Shown: positions 25,076 to 34,519, numbered from the stretch's first letter. The stretch is 59,421 nucleotides of DNA from OCS155 cluster bacterium AG-333-G23 (GCA_003282445.1 QBZE01000002.1:72752-132172), one strand, 5' to 3'. Numbers and translations: made by a program. The notes: generated from the sequence alone by a model not told the origin.

Positions 25076-26889
25076 TGAGAAAGATTAACTAAATACCATT
25101 TTTTTTGAAAGTCGTTACCTTGAAGAACTTTCTTTAATTCTCTCTCACTAAATAAATTTACTAGAGAATTAAATTCTTTTATTGATTCATAAAAATAATC
25201 CTCATCTTTTTTAATCCATTCTCCTATCGGCGCTCTAAAACCTTGTTTTTTTCTGTCTATTATTTGATCAGGAATATGTCTTCTTGCTACTTTTTTTAAT
25301 AATGGTTTTGTTGATGAAGTATTAACTAATATCTCTTCAGGTATTGTTAAGACATACTCAACAAGTTTATGATCTAAAAATGGGACCCTTGATTCTACAC
25401 CAGATTGCATTACTAATTTGTCCATCCTCATTAAAAGTAATTCTGGAAGACGTATATTCAAATCAATTAATGTCATCCATTTTGATAAATTTGCATTTTT
25501 CTTTCTGAAATATTCATCCCACTTATTATCAACATAGTTAATAAGTTGAAATTCGTTTGCTAATCCTCCATCAATAAGACTATCTATTTCGGATAAATTA
25601 AATCCTATTGCTCCTCCAGAAAATGAGGTTCTATTAAATAGAATATTTGAAACTAGATTCATTCGATGATTTTTAAAACTTAAAAAGTTTGAACGAGATT
25701 GATTTATTGTTTTTATATATTTATTTAACTTTATAAACCTTAACCAATGATCATAACCATAAAAAAGTTCGTCGGCACCTTCTCCTACCTGTACAACTTT
25801 CATTCCATTAGATCGTGTACTCTTTCCAAGAAAATACAGTGGTATACCTACTTCATCTCCAATTAGGTCATCTTGGTAAAAAGAATAATTATTTAATAAA
25901 TCTTGAAAATCAGAATACTTTATATTTTCTTTAATTAATTCTATATCTATATTTGAAGAAGCAAATTCAGCTTCTGCTGCTTCACCTTCATACCCTGCAA
26001 AGTGATCTTCATAGTCTATGTTAAAACCTTTTAATCCAGCTGTTTCGTTTTCTTTCATTAGTTTTCCAATTAGTGATGAATCTATTCCCCCGGAGAGAAA
26101 CAAGCCTACTTCAACATCGCTAACTTTTCTGTATTCAACAGATTCAGACAATAGTCTGTCTACTTCTGAAATGGCTTCTTTTTCATTGATATCATTATTT
26201 ACCTCAAAATTAAAAGGGTTCCAATATTTCTTTTTTGAAATTCCATTCTTTGGTGAATAGATGGCATATTCACCTGGTTGAAGTTTTAAAATATTTTTAT
26301 TTCCAGTTCTATCAGACGGTACACATAGGTGTCTCAAATATGTAACATATGAGTCAATGTCAGGCTCAAAGGGTACTACACCAGATTTCTCAATTGCTTT
26401 AATCTCAGAACCAAAAACAAACCAATCTTTATATGTAGAAAAATATAATGGTTTAATTCCAACCCTATCCCTAGCAAGAAAAACACTTCCTTCTGCCTCA
26501 TCATAAATAGCAAAAGCAAATTGACCTCTAAGCTTTTCCAATATGCCTTCACCATGTTCTATAAAACCTTTTAAGAGTACTTCCGTATCGCCTTCAGTAT
26601 TAAAACTGATCCCGATTGACTCTAGGTCTTTTCTTATTTCTTTATAGTTGTATATTTCACCATTAAATACCAATGTATATCTGCCATCGGATGATTGAAA
26701 AGGCTGATTTGATCTGTCATTTAAATCAATTATCGAAAGCCTTGTATGTACAAAACAATTTGATTCGGAAATGTATTTTATGGAAGAGTTGTCCGGTCCC
26801 CTATGTTCTAAGGAATCTTTAATATTTTCAATAATATTTGGGTCAATTTTGGAATTATTAGTGTTAATAATTCCACCTATTCCACACAT
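25048..26889 (-). CDS. asnB: Asparagine synthase-like glutamine amidotransferase
   Basis: The 613-residue protein has an N-terminal class II glutaminase domain with catalytic Cys2 (MCGIGGI) and LVFNGEIYNY. A C-terminal synthetase domain follows with the PP-loop FLSGGIDSSL (around residue 261) and VGEGADELFYGY. It may make asparagine. Inside glycan operons, however, close relatives (WbpS-like) amidate uronic acids, which fits the ManNAcA and GlcA/GalA enzymes nearby. It is the first gene of the minus-strand operon that continues with flippase, heparinase-fold protein, polymerase and glycosyltransferase. Confidence 0.88.
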   Translation of the reverse strand: MCGIGGIINTNNSKIDPNIIENIKDSLEHRGPDNSSIKYISESNCFVHTRLSIIDLNDRSNQPFQSSDGRYTLVFNGEIYNYKEIRKDLESIGISFNTEGDTEVLLKGFIEHGEGILEKLRGQFAFAIYDEAEGSVFLARDRVGIKPLYFSTYKDWFVFGSEIKAIEKSGVVPFEPDIDSYVTYLRHLCVPSDRTGNKNILKLQPGEYAIYSPKNGISKKKYWNPFNFEVNNDINEKEAISEVDRLLSESVEYRKVSDVEVGLFLSGGIDSSLIGKLMKENETAGLKGFNIDYEDHFAGYEGEAAEAEFASSNIDIELIKENIKYSDFQDLLNNYSFYQDDLIGDEVGIPLYFLGKSTRSNGMKVVQVGEGADELFYGYDHWLRFIKLNKYIKTINQSRSNFLSFKNHRMNLVSNILFNRTSFSGGAIGFNLSEIDSLIDGGLANEFQLINYVDNKWDEYFRKKNANLSKWMTLIDLNIRLPELLLMRMDKLVMQSGVESRVPFLDHKLVEYVLTIPEEILVNTSSTKPLLKKVARRHIPDQIIDRKKQGFRAPIGEWIKKDEDYFYESIKEFNSLVNLFSERELKKVLQGNDFQKKWYLVNLSQWHMTRVAN

Positions 26890-26957
26890 TTATCTAACTC
26901 TAATGTTATATTTTTTATTCAAGTACATTAATTTGAATAGTTTAGAGTAAATACTAT

Positions 26958-27575
26958 ATGAAAATTTTAACGGACATTACAATAACAATCTTTATTCTTC
27001 CTATTTTGTTAGTAGTAATTCCAATTATCTATTTTTCTATACTTATCTCAGATGGTTCGCCTGCTATTTATAAACAAGAAAGAGTAGGTAAAAATGGAAA
27101 AATATTTGTTTTATACAAATTTAGAACAATGGATCAATCCTCAGATGAGAACATACATGAAGAGCATTACAAAAATCTTTCAAAAGAAGAAGCAGTGGAA
27201 CCATCTTTAAAACCTGGCAACCCAATAAGAATCGAAAATGATGACAGGATAACAAAAATTGGTGGATTTTTAAGAAAAACATCCCTAGATGAGCTCCCTA
27301 ACTTATTCAATGTTTTGTTTGGGGAAATGTCAATTGTTGGACCTAGGCCTTTAGTAAAATATGAATCAGACTTGCTTGGAGAATATCAAAAAGATAGACA
27401 CTCCGTTAAACCTGGAATAACTGGATTAGCCCAAACTCAAGGAAGGCTGGACTTGAGTCTCCAAGAAAGACTCTATTGGGATTTAGAGTATGTAAATGGA
27501 TATAATTTATTTTTAGATTTAAAAATAATTTTTCAAACAATAATGTCAGTTCTTAGTAGAAAAGGTGCAAATTAG
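26958..27575 (+). CDS. PglC-like initiating phosphoglycosyltransferase
   Basis: The 205-residue protein has one N-terminal hydrophobic segment (about 5-30, a re-entrant helix in PglC). The catalytic domain of the bacterial sugar transferase family follows: KQERVGKNGKIFVLYKFRTM, the Asp-Glu dyad in KTSLDELPNLFNVL, SIVGPRPL and KPGITGLAQ. This is the short monotopic type without the four extra helices of WcaJ/WbaP. It links a sugar-1-phosphate to undecaprenyl phosphate to start repeat-unit synthesis. It is a single plus-strand gene divergent from asnB, with a 4-base tail overlap with the next gene. Confidence 0.92.
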   Translation: MKILTDITITIFILPILLVVIPIIYFSILISDGSPAIYKQERVGKNGKIFVLYKFRTMDQSSDENIHEEHYKNLSKEEAVEPSLKPGNPIRIENDDRITKIGGFLRKTSLDELPNLFNVLFGEMSIVGPRPLVKYESDLLGEYQKDRHSVKPGITGLAQTQGRLDLSLQERLYWDLEYVNGYNLFLDLKIIFQTIMSVLSRKGAN

Positions 27576-28750
27576 ATTAAAGATAGATACTTGTCTATAA
27601 CTTTTTCTTTATTGATCTCATTCTTATTCAAAATTGCCACATTATTGAGTGATTCTTCAATAAACTTAGATGAATTTAATTTCTCGATAACATCTCCTAA
27701 ATTATTTATATTTTTTGGATCAATATTAATTCCTACTTTATATTTTTCTATAAATCTTGCAACTGCAGAATTTTCATTTGCAAAACATAAAATTATCTTA
27801 TTCATTGAAAGATAATCAAAAGTCTTGCCAGGAAAACCTTCAATAGTTAAATTTGGATCTAAAGAAACTAATGCAAACGGGATATCTGAAGTTAATTCAA
27901 TTAATTTATCTCTCTCTGTATATTCATTTACTACTACTTTTTTATTTTCAAGAGATTTAACATTATCATACTCTTCACCAGACCCATAGATATTTAAAGT
28001 CCATTCATTACTTAGAGACTCATTAAAGTAATTCACAAACAAGGGAATGTTTTGAGGCTTTCCAATATTTCCAGCATAAAAGATAGACTTTTTATTTATA
28101 TTAGGTCCTTCTTCTAACTCTAAAAAAGGTGAAAAATGGTTTATAGTTAATAAATTATTCTTTACTAAACGTTCATTTTTAATATATTCCTCTAACTCTT
28201 CAGAATTAAGAACTACTGAGTCAGCACTTTTTAATGCAAAGGTATCAATAGATTTAAATAAACTTATAATAAATTTATTTTTTATTCTATTAACTTTTTC
28301 AGCAATTTCTGGATAAAGCTCCCAATATGAATAAATTAATTTAATCTTTAAAAATTTTGAAATAAATATTCCAACTATGTTCATAGTTGGTGGATAACTA
28401 AAGAGAAAAATATGAGAATATTCGTTTCGATGTTTAAACAAATATTTTTTTGAATGATAATGAAATTTTAACCATTGGAAGATTCTTTTAGAATCGGAGT
28501 AGCTTCTCTTTTTAGAGCTAATATGAAATACTTTTACGTTTTTATAAGTAGACTCATAAAGATTTTTAGAAATTTTTTTTAATTCAACTTTACTATCTAC
28601 ATTTGAATCAAAATTATATTGTGGAGTACTAGCTAATATTTCAACATCAACTCCCCTGTCTTTAAAACCACTCGCTATTTCCGCAACAAGCATCCCTGTC
28701 GAAACTTTGTCAGGAGGTATTGTTAAAGAATGGAATAATATTTTTTTCAT
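27572..28750 (-). CDS. Glycosyltransferase family 4, WbuB/WcaI-like
   Basis: The 392-residue protein starts ILFHSLTIPPDKVSTGMLVAEIA, closely resembling the 'TIPPD..ST' opening of WbuB/WcaI-type GT4 enzymes. SIFYAGNIGKPQNIPLFV starts the donor domain, and EGFPGKTFDYLSMNKIILC is the donor-binding motif. WbuB-type enzymes transfer N-acetyl-L-fucosamine in E. coli O26. Here the gene is coupled by ATGA to a FnlC-like 2-epimerase, so it probably uses the amino sugar made by the module upstream. The exact donor is inferred. Confidence 0.83.
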   Translation of the reverse strand: MKKILFHSLTIPPDKVSTGMLVAEIASGFKDRGVDVEILASTPQYNFDSNVDSKVELKKISKNLYESTYKNVKVFHISSKKRSYSDSKRIFQWLKFHYHSKKYLFKHRNEYSHIFLFSYPPTMNIVGIFISKFLKIKLIYSYWELYPEIAEKVNRIKNKFIISLFKSIDTFALKSADSVVLNSEELEEYIKNERLVKNNLLTINHFSPFLELEEGPNINKKSIFYAGNIGKPQNIPLFVNYFNESLSNEWTLNIYGSGEEYDNVKSLENKKVVVNEYTERDKLIELTSDIPFALVSLDPNLTIEGFPGKTFDYLSMNKIILCFANENSAVARFIEKYKVGINIDPKNINNLGDVIEKLNSSKFIEESLNNVAILNKNEINKEKVIDKYLSLI

Positions 28751-29904
28751 TCTTTAAATGCATTACTTACATCATATGCATAATCATTACGATTATGTTT
28801 ATTGAATGTATCTGTGCTTGAAAGTTCAATTAGGTCATTTACAATTTTTTCTGAAGAGTTCCCATCACCAAATGGTTGTTTCCATTCATTTGATGTTAAT
28901 TTATTTACTTTACTTATATAGATTTCAAATTCTTTAATTTCTTCACTCGGATCAAACTTTATAGAAGAACCAACATCATAAACTTCAGGCCTTTCAGTAG
29001 AATGTCTCATTTGTATTGATGGTTTACCAATAATGCAAGCTTCTTCAACCACAGTGCCTGAATCACTAATAACATAGTCAGAATTTTTCATCAAATACAT
29101 AAATTCCAAATAACCAATTGGGTCAGTAACTAAAACATTAGATTTCAAATCTAAATTAAACTCTTTTAACATTTCCTGAGTTTTATAACCCATAGGGAAA
29201 ACAATTTTACTTTCTGATTGGTTAAGGAGATTTACTATATTAGTTAAGCTTTTCTGGTCTAATATATTTTCCCTTCTATGACTAGTTGCTAATGTAAAGT
29301 TATCATTTTTAATAAAATTTAATATTTTATCATCTAAGTGTTCTCCACCTGTATCAAATAATTTTTGATTATCATTAATTATGTCAACAATCGGATTTCC
29401 AGTAACATTTATTACATTTTCAGAAATACCTTCATTTAAACCTTGTTTTTTGTATGAGTCTAAATATGCATAAATTCTATCTGATAGATGGTCTATGGTT
29501 GTTCTATATTTCTCTTCAGGCATTCTCCAGTCATATGACCTCATACATCCCTCAATATGAACAACAGGTATGTTGTGTTGAATAACCCCAATACAGCCCA
29601 TGACTGTATTTGTATCACCTAAAAATATGACTGCTTTATATTTGTTTTTGTCTAAATGCTCATATGTATTTTTAATTATCGAAGAAACAATTGTTGAATC
29701 ATTAGTTGTGTCAATTTCAAACTCAAAATCAGGTTTTGGTACGTTTAATTGACTAAAGAAAACATCTTTCATGTTGTCTGAATAATGCTGTCCTGACCAT
29801 ATAAAATCATAAGTTATTTCAGAGCTTTCAGCTAATAGATTTAGGATCTTACTTGCACGAATTACATCTGGTCTAATTCCTAATATGATTGCTAAATCTT
29901 TCAT
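28747..29904 (-). CDS. UDP-HexNAc 2-epimerase family protein, FnlC/WbvD-like
   Basis: This 385-residue protein has the 2-epimerase fold: LGIRPDVIRASKIL at the N terminus, SGQHYSDNMKDVFF, GDTNTVMGCI, HIEGCMRSYDWRMPEE and SDSGTVVEEACI, with ATSHRRENI between the domains. Two features, the DVFF.QL.V.KPDF segment and DTN-type spacing, are closer to FnlC/WbjD C2-epimerases of 6-deoxy-L-amino sugars than to WecB. The motif reads EGCMRSYDW where WecB has ESGLRSRN. It lies directly after an RmlD-like reductase (ATGA overlap), as in the L-FucNAc and L-QuiNAc pathways. Confidence 0.78.
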   Translation of the reverse strand: MKDLAIILGIRPDVIRASKILNLLAESSEITYDFIWSGQHYSDNMKDVFFSQLNVPKPDFEFEIDTTNDSTIVSSIIKNTYEHLDKNKYKAVIFLGDTNTVMGCIGVIQHNIPVVHIEGCMRSYDWRMPEEKYRTTIDHLSDRIYAYLDSYKKQGLNEGISENVINVTGNPIVDIINDNQKLFDTGGEHLDDKILNFIKNDNFTLATSHRRENILDQKSLTNIVNLLNQSESKIVFPMGYKTQEMLKEFNLDLKSNVLVTDPIGYLEFMYLMKNSDYVISDSGTVVEEACIIGKPSIQMRHSTERPEVYDVGSSIKFDPSEEIKEFEIYISKVNKLTSNEWKQPFGDGNSSEKIVNDLIELSSTDTFNKHNRNDYAYDVSNAFKE

Positions 29905-30806
29905 GCTGACTCCAAAATTTTATTTGTACCTTCAAAAAGAGATAATTCTTCTATATTCTCTTGGATAGTTTGAACTGAACTATATCCCCCTAATTTCCAT
30001 ATTAATTCATTTATTTTAGGATTATTAGTTTCTAGTGTTCTATCAATTTCTACATCAGCTTCTACAGAATTAATTACAATTTCTTTATCAAAATATTCTG
30101 AAAATAATTTCAAAAGTTCATATTTGTTAACCATGTTTTTTGGAATTAAATGAAGTAATCCATCGTTTTTGTAATCTTCTTCAATCATGCCGTTTACTAT
30201 TTTTGCATAATTTAGAGTTGTAATACCATTCCAATGATGATTCTTAAAACCATTTACAGCCTCCTCTTTGGTATTTAAAAACCAATTTAATAATGACTTA
30301 CCTTCACCTGGTTCCGGACCAATAATGCTTGCTCTGGTGATAATTTTATTTGATGCTTTTACCTCACCAACGACTTTTGACATCCCATATACATCATCGG
30401 CGTCTGTAAAACTTGTTTCATCATACTTTCCAGTTTTACCAGAGAATACACAATCTGTTCCTATTTGAAAATAAGTAAAACCTTTTTTAAAACTTACGTT
30501 TGTTATATCTAAAGGAAACAAAGAATTTGTTTTGATTGCATTAGATATTGACTTACTGTCATCACTAATTGTTGGTTTAATAGCTCCTATACAATTAACC
30601 ACATAATCAGGATTTATTTTATTGCATAATTCTTCAAAATTATCATTAAAAATATCAAAGCTAATTACTTCGCCATTTAGATTATTTATAAATTTATCTT
30701 CTTTCCTGCTAGTAAAGAAAAGTTTATTAGAAGAAATATCTGAAAACACATATGAAACCATCCTTCCGAGCATTCCACTTGCACCAAGGATTAATACATT
30801 ACTCAA
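29901..30806 (-). CDS. RmlD-like NDP-4-keto-sugar reductase
   Basis: The 301-residue SDR starts with NVLILGASGMLGRMV, the RmlD-type glycine motif, and has YFQIGTDCVFSGKTGKYDE with the catalytic Thr and YGMSKVVGE with the YxxxK pair. RmlD-like enzymes reduce a 4-keto-6-deoxy sugar nucleotide, and WbvR/FnlB relatives act before a C2 epimerase exactly as placed here. I start at TTG 30806, inside TTGAGTAA at the end of the cupin gene. The longer frame from ATG 30866 would add 20 residues before the Rossmann motif and overlap the cupin by 68 bases. Confidence 0.8.
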   Translation of the reverse strand: MSNVLILGASGMLGRMVSYVFSDISSNKLFFTSRKEDKFINNLNGEVISFDIFNDNFEELCNKINPDYVVNCIGAIKPTISDDSKSISNAIKTNSLFPLDITNVSFKKGFTYFQIGTDCVFSGKTGKYDETSFTDADDVYGMSKVVGEVKASNKIITRASIIGPEPGEGKSLLNWFLNTKEEAVNGFKNHHWNGITTLNYAKIVNGMIEEDYKNDGLLHLIPKNMVNKYELLKLFSEYFDKEIVINSVEADVEIDRTLETNNPKINELIWKLGGYSSVQTIQENIEELSLFEGTNKILESA

Positions 30807-31248
30807 ATAAAACTCCACCTTTTTCAGTCCAAATATCCCAATATTTAGAATCGAATCTAAAGTCATCGTCCAATGACTCTTCTAAATTTGAAGTAGAAAA
30901 ATACATAACAGTGCTGTCGTCTGAGAGACTCATTGCTCCATTTGCATACCCAGATGGAATAAATAGAATATCAGATTCTGCGTTCATCTCAAAAGACTCA
31001 TGTTTAAGGTTTTTGTCAGGGCTTTCCCAGTTATCAATCTCCACAACGCCTACCAAGAAGCTTCCTTTTATAACTTTAAGTAATTTCCCTTCTTTCTTGT
31101 GCCCATGCCATGCTCTTACAGTGCCTTTACTTGGATTATTTACAATATAAAACCTTTTATAGGCACTTAAATCAAGATCATTATAAAACTCTACAGATCC
31201 TCTATGGTCATCAGCAAAACCTCTTTTAATCATTTCAATATCAGACAT
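30799..31248 (-). CDS. RmlC-like cupin (sugar nucleotide epimerase/isomerase type)
   Basis: The 149-residue single-cupin protein has the RmlC-like pattern GTVRAWHGHKKEGKLLKVIKG (about 41-61), a VGVVEID strand and a later SGYANGAMSLSDDSTVMYFS segment (about 100-119). It aligns with the 'PxGxAHGF' region, though His is replaced by Asn. Such proteins are 3,5-epimerases or 3,4-ketoisomerases of NDP-4-keto sugars. It may supply the epimerase step that in CapF is a fused cupin. It shares one base with the SDR gene upstream and overlaps the RmlD-like start downstream. Confidence 0.72.
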   Translation of the reverse strand: MSDIEMIKRGFADDHRGSVEFYNDLDLSAYKRFYIVNNPSKGTVRAWHGHKKEGKLLKVIKGSFLVGVVEIDNWESPDKNLKHESFEMNAESDILFIPSGYANGAMSLSDDSTVMYFSTSNLEESLDDDFRFDSKYWDIWTEKGGVLFE

Positions 31249-32180
31249 TAGCTAACTCCATGTTCTTTTAAGAAATTCTGATTTGAATACCTTGGATCAT
31301 TTATATCCTTAATGCGATTATTTAGTATCAATTCATATATTTCATCTATACCTTGCTCTAAGCCTATTTCAGCTTTAAATTTAGACTCTCCTTCTAGCTT
31401 CTCGCTACTAACTTGATAGTTCCTAGCATCTTCAAAGCTCATTGGAGTTATATCTATTTCTACATCTCCAATCTTTTCTTTAATCTTTTCCGCAATATCT
31501 ATTATTTTATAATTCTTGTAATGAAGGTTGTAGATACCATTAAGTGATGTATCTACAGTTTGATCAATTGCATTTGCAACATCTTTCACATGAAGTAGAG
31601 GTCTCCATTGATCTCCACCAAAAACACTGATTTTCTTTTCCATCAATGCTTTTGCAGTTAATATATTTACAACTAAATCTAACCGTACCCTTGAGAACTG
31701 ATCGCTAATTCCAAAAAGAGTTCCTAAGCGAAATATTATTGAATTTGAATCCTTTAGATATTCTTCTCCAAGTAACTTTGAGGATGCGTACTCAGAAAGT
31801 GGATTTGTTTCTGATTCTTCGGTTAGTACCCCATCTTGTGCTCCATAAACTGAACATGTAGACAGGAAAACTATTCTTTTATCAAAGTTTTTAACCAAAT
31901 TTTTAATACTTTCAGAATTTATTTCATGAGTTAGTTCGGGATTTATAGAACAAGCTCCATCACCCACTAATGCTGCAAGCCAAATAACTACATCAAAATC
32001 ATTTAAAATCTTATTTAATTTATCGTATTCTCTGATATCTCCAAGAATAAAATTAACATTTTTTCTATAAGAAGTTTCATAAACTAAAGAGTCATAAACA
32101 GTTACTTCGTGATTTTGAGAAAGTTTATCTACAATTCCGCCGCCGACATATCCTGCACCACCAACAACTAATACTTTCAT
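31248..32180 (-). CDS. NAD-dependent sugar-nucleotide epimerase/dehydratase (SDR)
   Basis: The 310-residue extended SDR has GGAGYVGGGIVD at the N terminus, FLSTCSVYGAQDG with the catalytic Ser/Thr, YASSKLLGE with YxxxK and RPLLHVKDVANAI. It acts on a nucleotide sugar, but I cannot assign the reaction. It lacks the GTGSFG start of the FnlA/CapE 4,6-dehydratase family, so it is not an obvious first enzyme for L-FucNAc synthesis. The C-terminal NDPRYSNQNFL stretch is a subgroup feature. It heads a coupled operon SDR-cupin-RmlD-2-epimerase-GT4. Confidence 0.78.
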   Translation of the reverse strand: MKVLVVGGAGYVGGGIVDKLSQNHEVTVYDSLVYETSYRKNVNFILGDIREYDKLNKILNDFDVVIWLAALVGDGACSINPELTHEINSESIKNLVKNFDKRIVFLSTCSVYGAQDGVLTEESETNPLSEYASSKLLGEEYLKDSNSIIFRLGTLFGISDQFSRVRLDLVVNILTAKALMEKKISVFGGDQWRPLLHVKDVANAIDQTVDTSLNGIYNLHYKNYKIIDIAEKIKEKIGDVEIDITPMSFEDARNYQVSSEKLEGESKFKAEIGLEQGIDEIYELILNNRIKDINDPRYSNQNFLKEHGVS

Positions 32181-32223
32181 ACTATTTCATAGTATATGTT
32201 GGAATAACCTATTTAAGGTGTAT

Positions 32224-33432
32224 TTATTTTTCATGAGATTCTTTATTTTCTGTTTCTTTTGTAAAAAGAAAATAACTTAAATAGAAAAACCATGAAACTG
32301 AGTGATTTTGAAGCAAGTCACTAGAAAAACTTAAGAGAAGAAACGCAACAAGCACATAGAAATGTGGAGAGAACTCTTTGAAAATATTTTTATGTTTATC
32401 TACATGCTTAATCCATTTATAAAGTAAATCTATGATTATTAAGATATAGGGCAATAAACCAATTAATCCATAGTTCAAAAGTATGAATAAGTATGAATTA
32501 TGAGGACCATAGGAAATATTATTTTCATTGAACTGATCAGCATCATATAATATATCACCTTTGACTATATAACTATTAAACCCTCTTCCTATTAAATTAT
32601 TTTTTACAGAGTCTTCATAAATAAAATTAATTGTCCCTGACTGCATTTCTACCCTGTCTTCAATTCCTGAATTATCATCAGATGAAAATCTTTCAATCAA
32701 TCCAAATTGGCTACAAACTAAAAGTGCAAGAATTAGTAAAACAAAATTAATTGTTTTATGTTCAACAAGTAATATTTTATAAATAATAAATATCAATAAA
32801 ACAATTAAAGAGAATCGTGAATAGGTAAAAAAGCAAGCAAGAACAGAGGTGAAAACAATCCAAGGAAGCCAGGAATCTTTTTTCTTGAACATTGAATATA
32901 TAGCAGTGACTGTAATTAAATCAGCAAAACTATTTGGTCCACCTGCTTGAAAACCGTTGGTTCTTCCCTTTATGTAATCAATATCACTTAAATTTAATCC
33001 TATATTCCAATTGTTGTATAAATCAGTACCGAAATTAATTGATGCACCATGAGCCTGTATTGAAAAATAACTTACAATGAGAAACAAAAAAAATGGAATA
33101 TCTTCGTGAAATGTATTTATATCAGTAGAAATTACAAATATGAATAACATACCATAAAACAAGTACCGTAAAATTTCTGAATTAAAAAATGTATTACCAA
33201 CTAATTGATTTTGGATTAATAAATAAATTACAAAAATAAAAAGAATAACAATTCTTACAGGTTGTTTGAATCCTAAATCAAGTTTCTTTATATTAAATAA
33301 AATAAAAATACCAAAAAATAATATTGGCAAATCATCTGTATGAATAAATCCTTCAACAACATTGAAGTGTGGAATTAGTGGAATGAAAAATAGAAGAGTT
33401 AAAGGTGATAGTTTCTTTAATTTACTATACAT
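32224..33432 (-). CDS. O-antigen ligase/polymerase-like membrane protein
   Basis: This 402-residue integral membrane protein has about ten hydrophobic segments. RTNGFQAGGPNSFADLI (about 158-174) and FTYSRFSLIVLLIF (Arg206) match WaaL/Wzy features, and the outer loop before the last helices has the conserved GPHNSYLFILLNYGLIGLLPY with the catalytic-type His. It polymerises or ligates lipid-linked glycans outside the membrane. It sits 43 bases upstream of the sugar module on the same strand and diverges from the SDR at 33529. Confidence 0.82.
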   Translation of the reverse strand: MYSKLKKLSPLTLLFFIPLIPHFNVVEGFIHTDDLPILFFGIFILFNIKKLDLGFKQPVRIVILFIFVIYLLIQNQLVGNTFFNSEILRYLFYGMLFIFVISTDINTFHEDIPFFLFLIVSYFSIQAHGASINFGTDLYNNWNIGLNLSDIDYIKGRTNGFQAGGPNSFADLITVTAIYSMFKKKDSWLPWIVFTSVLACFFTYSRFSLIVLLIFIIYKILLVEHKTINFVLLILALLVCSQFGLIERFSSDDNSGIEDRVEMQSGTINFIYEDSVKNNLIGRGFNSYIVKGDILYDADQFNENNISYGPHNSYLFILLNYGLIGLLPYILIIIDLLYKWIKHVDKHKNIFKEFSPHFYVLVAFLLLSFSSDLLQNHSVSWFFYLSYFLFTKETENKESHEK

Positions 33433-33528
33433 AATTCCCCATTAAATAAGATATTACCTTTTTAAGGTATATAAATACTATTTAAATCTTTTTAAAGAAT
33501 TCTCTAATACTTTGTTAGCATATTATTT

Positions 33529-34512
33529 GTGGATAAAAAAGTAATTGTCACTGGTTGCTCAGGTTTTATTGGGTTTCATTTAACTTCAGCATTACTTGAT
33601 AAAGGTTATGAAGTTATAGGTATCGACTCATTAAATGACGCATACGATGTAAATTTAAAAAAGTTTAGATTATCAAAAATAGAAGAAAACAAAAATCTAA
33701 AATTTTTAAATTTCAACCTTTCAAATCTAGATTCCTATGAGGAACTTTCCAAACTTTCAGAAGGTGTTTCTTCTGTTTATCATATGGCAGCACGTGCTGG
33801 GGTAAGACAAAGCTTTATAAATCCTGAAAATTACGTAGATGATAATACTGTAGCTACAACAAACATTGCAAAGTTTACTAAATCAAATAATATTGAAAAA
33901 CTTATTCTTGCATCCACATCATCTGTTTATGGAGACAGTGGTGATTTATTAATGTCAGAAAATAAAGACGAGAAAATTCAGCCACCTTCTGTATACGCTA
34001 GTACAAAACTTTCTGGTGAAATACTATCTAAAATCATGATGGAAGACACGTTAACTAATTTAGTCATTCCTAGATTTTTTACTGTTTACGGACCCTACGG
34101 AAGACCAGACATGTCTATTCTTCGATTTATTCATTGGGTAATTGAAGAAAAAGAAGTTTTAGTTCTTGGTGATGGCGAGCAAATGAGATCATTTACATAT
34201 ATAGACGATGTTGTAGAAGCTTTGCTGTTAATGATGGATTATAAAGAATCAAATACTTTCAATATAGGATCAAACACAACGGTTTCTCTTAATGAAGTAA
34301 TAAAAACAATAGAAAAATATTCAGGAAAAGAAGCAAATATCAAAAATGAAGAAAGAGCTTATAAAGACCCTGATGTTGTTAGACCAAATCTCGAAAATAT
34401 TTTAAATGAACTTAACTGGAAACCAACCACCAATATTGAAGTGGGAATTGAAAAAACTGTATCCTGGTATTCAGAAAATAAAGAATTTTTGAACGATATA
34501 GTATATATTTAG
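33529..34512 (+). CDS. UDP-glucuronate 4-epimerase-like SDR
   Basis: The 327-residue SDR has VTGCSGFIGFHL, then GIDSLNDAYDVNLKKFRL, nearly the 'xxNDYYDVxLKxxRL' signature of UDP-glucuronate 4-epimerases. STSSVYGDSG and YASTKLSGE give the Ser and Tyr/Lys catalytic residues. It would convert UDP-GlcA to UDP-GalA; UDP-glucose/GalNAc 4-epimerase activity is the alternative. The start is GTG at 33529, eight bases after a TATTAT sequence, so an upstream promoter and leader cannot be defined. It is the first of four plus-strand genes. Confidence 0.78.
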   Translation: MDKKVIVTGCSGFIGFHLTSALLDKGYEVIGIDSLNDAYDVNLKKFRLSKIEENKNLKFLNFNLSNLDSYEELSKLSEGVSSVYHMAARAGVRQSFINPENYVDDNTVATTNIAKFTKSNNIEKLILASTSSVYGDSGDLLMSENKDEKIQPPSVYASTKLSGEILSKIMMEDTLTNLVIPRFFTVYGPYGRPDMSILRFIHWVIEEKEVLVLGDGEQMRSFTYIDDVVEALLLMMDYKESNTFNIGSNTTVSLNEVIKTIEKYSGKEANIKNEERAYKDPDVVRPNLENILNELNWKPTTNIEVGIEKTVSWYSENKEFLNDIVYI

Positions 34513-34519
34513 GAAAATA

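Noticed and set aside
27591-27815. Small plus-strand ORF opposite the GT4 gene, and similar short ORFs across the window
   Set aside because: They lie entirely inside well-supported genes on the other strand or in another frame, have no start signals and no family resemblance; AT-rich antisense frames produce them by chance.
30807-30866. N-terminal extension of the RmlD-like protein, or a fusion with the cupin
   Set aside because: The extra residues precede the Rossmann motif and lie in the cupin gene in another frame. The TTG in TTGAGTAA gives a standard RmlD start. Two separate proteins are supported.
33521-33526. TATTAT as -10 box for the SDR at 33529
   Set aside because: It lies only 2 bases before the GTG start, so a transcript starting from it would begin inside the gene.
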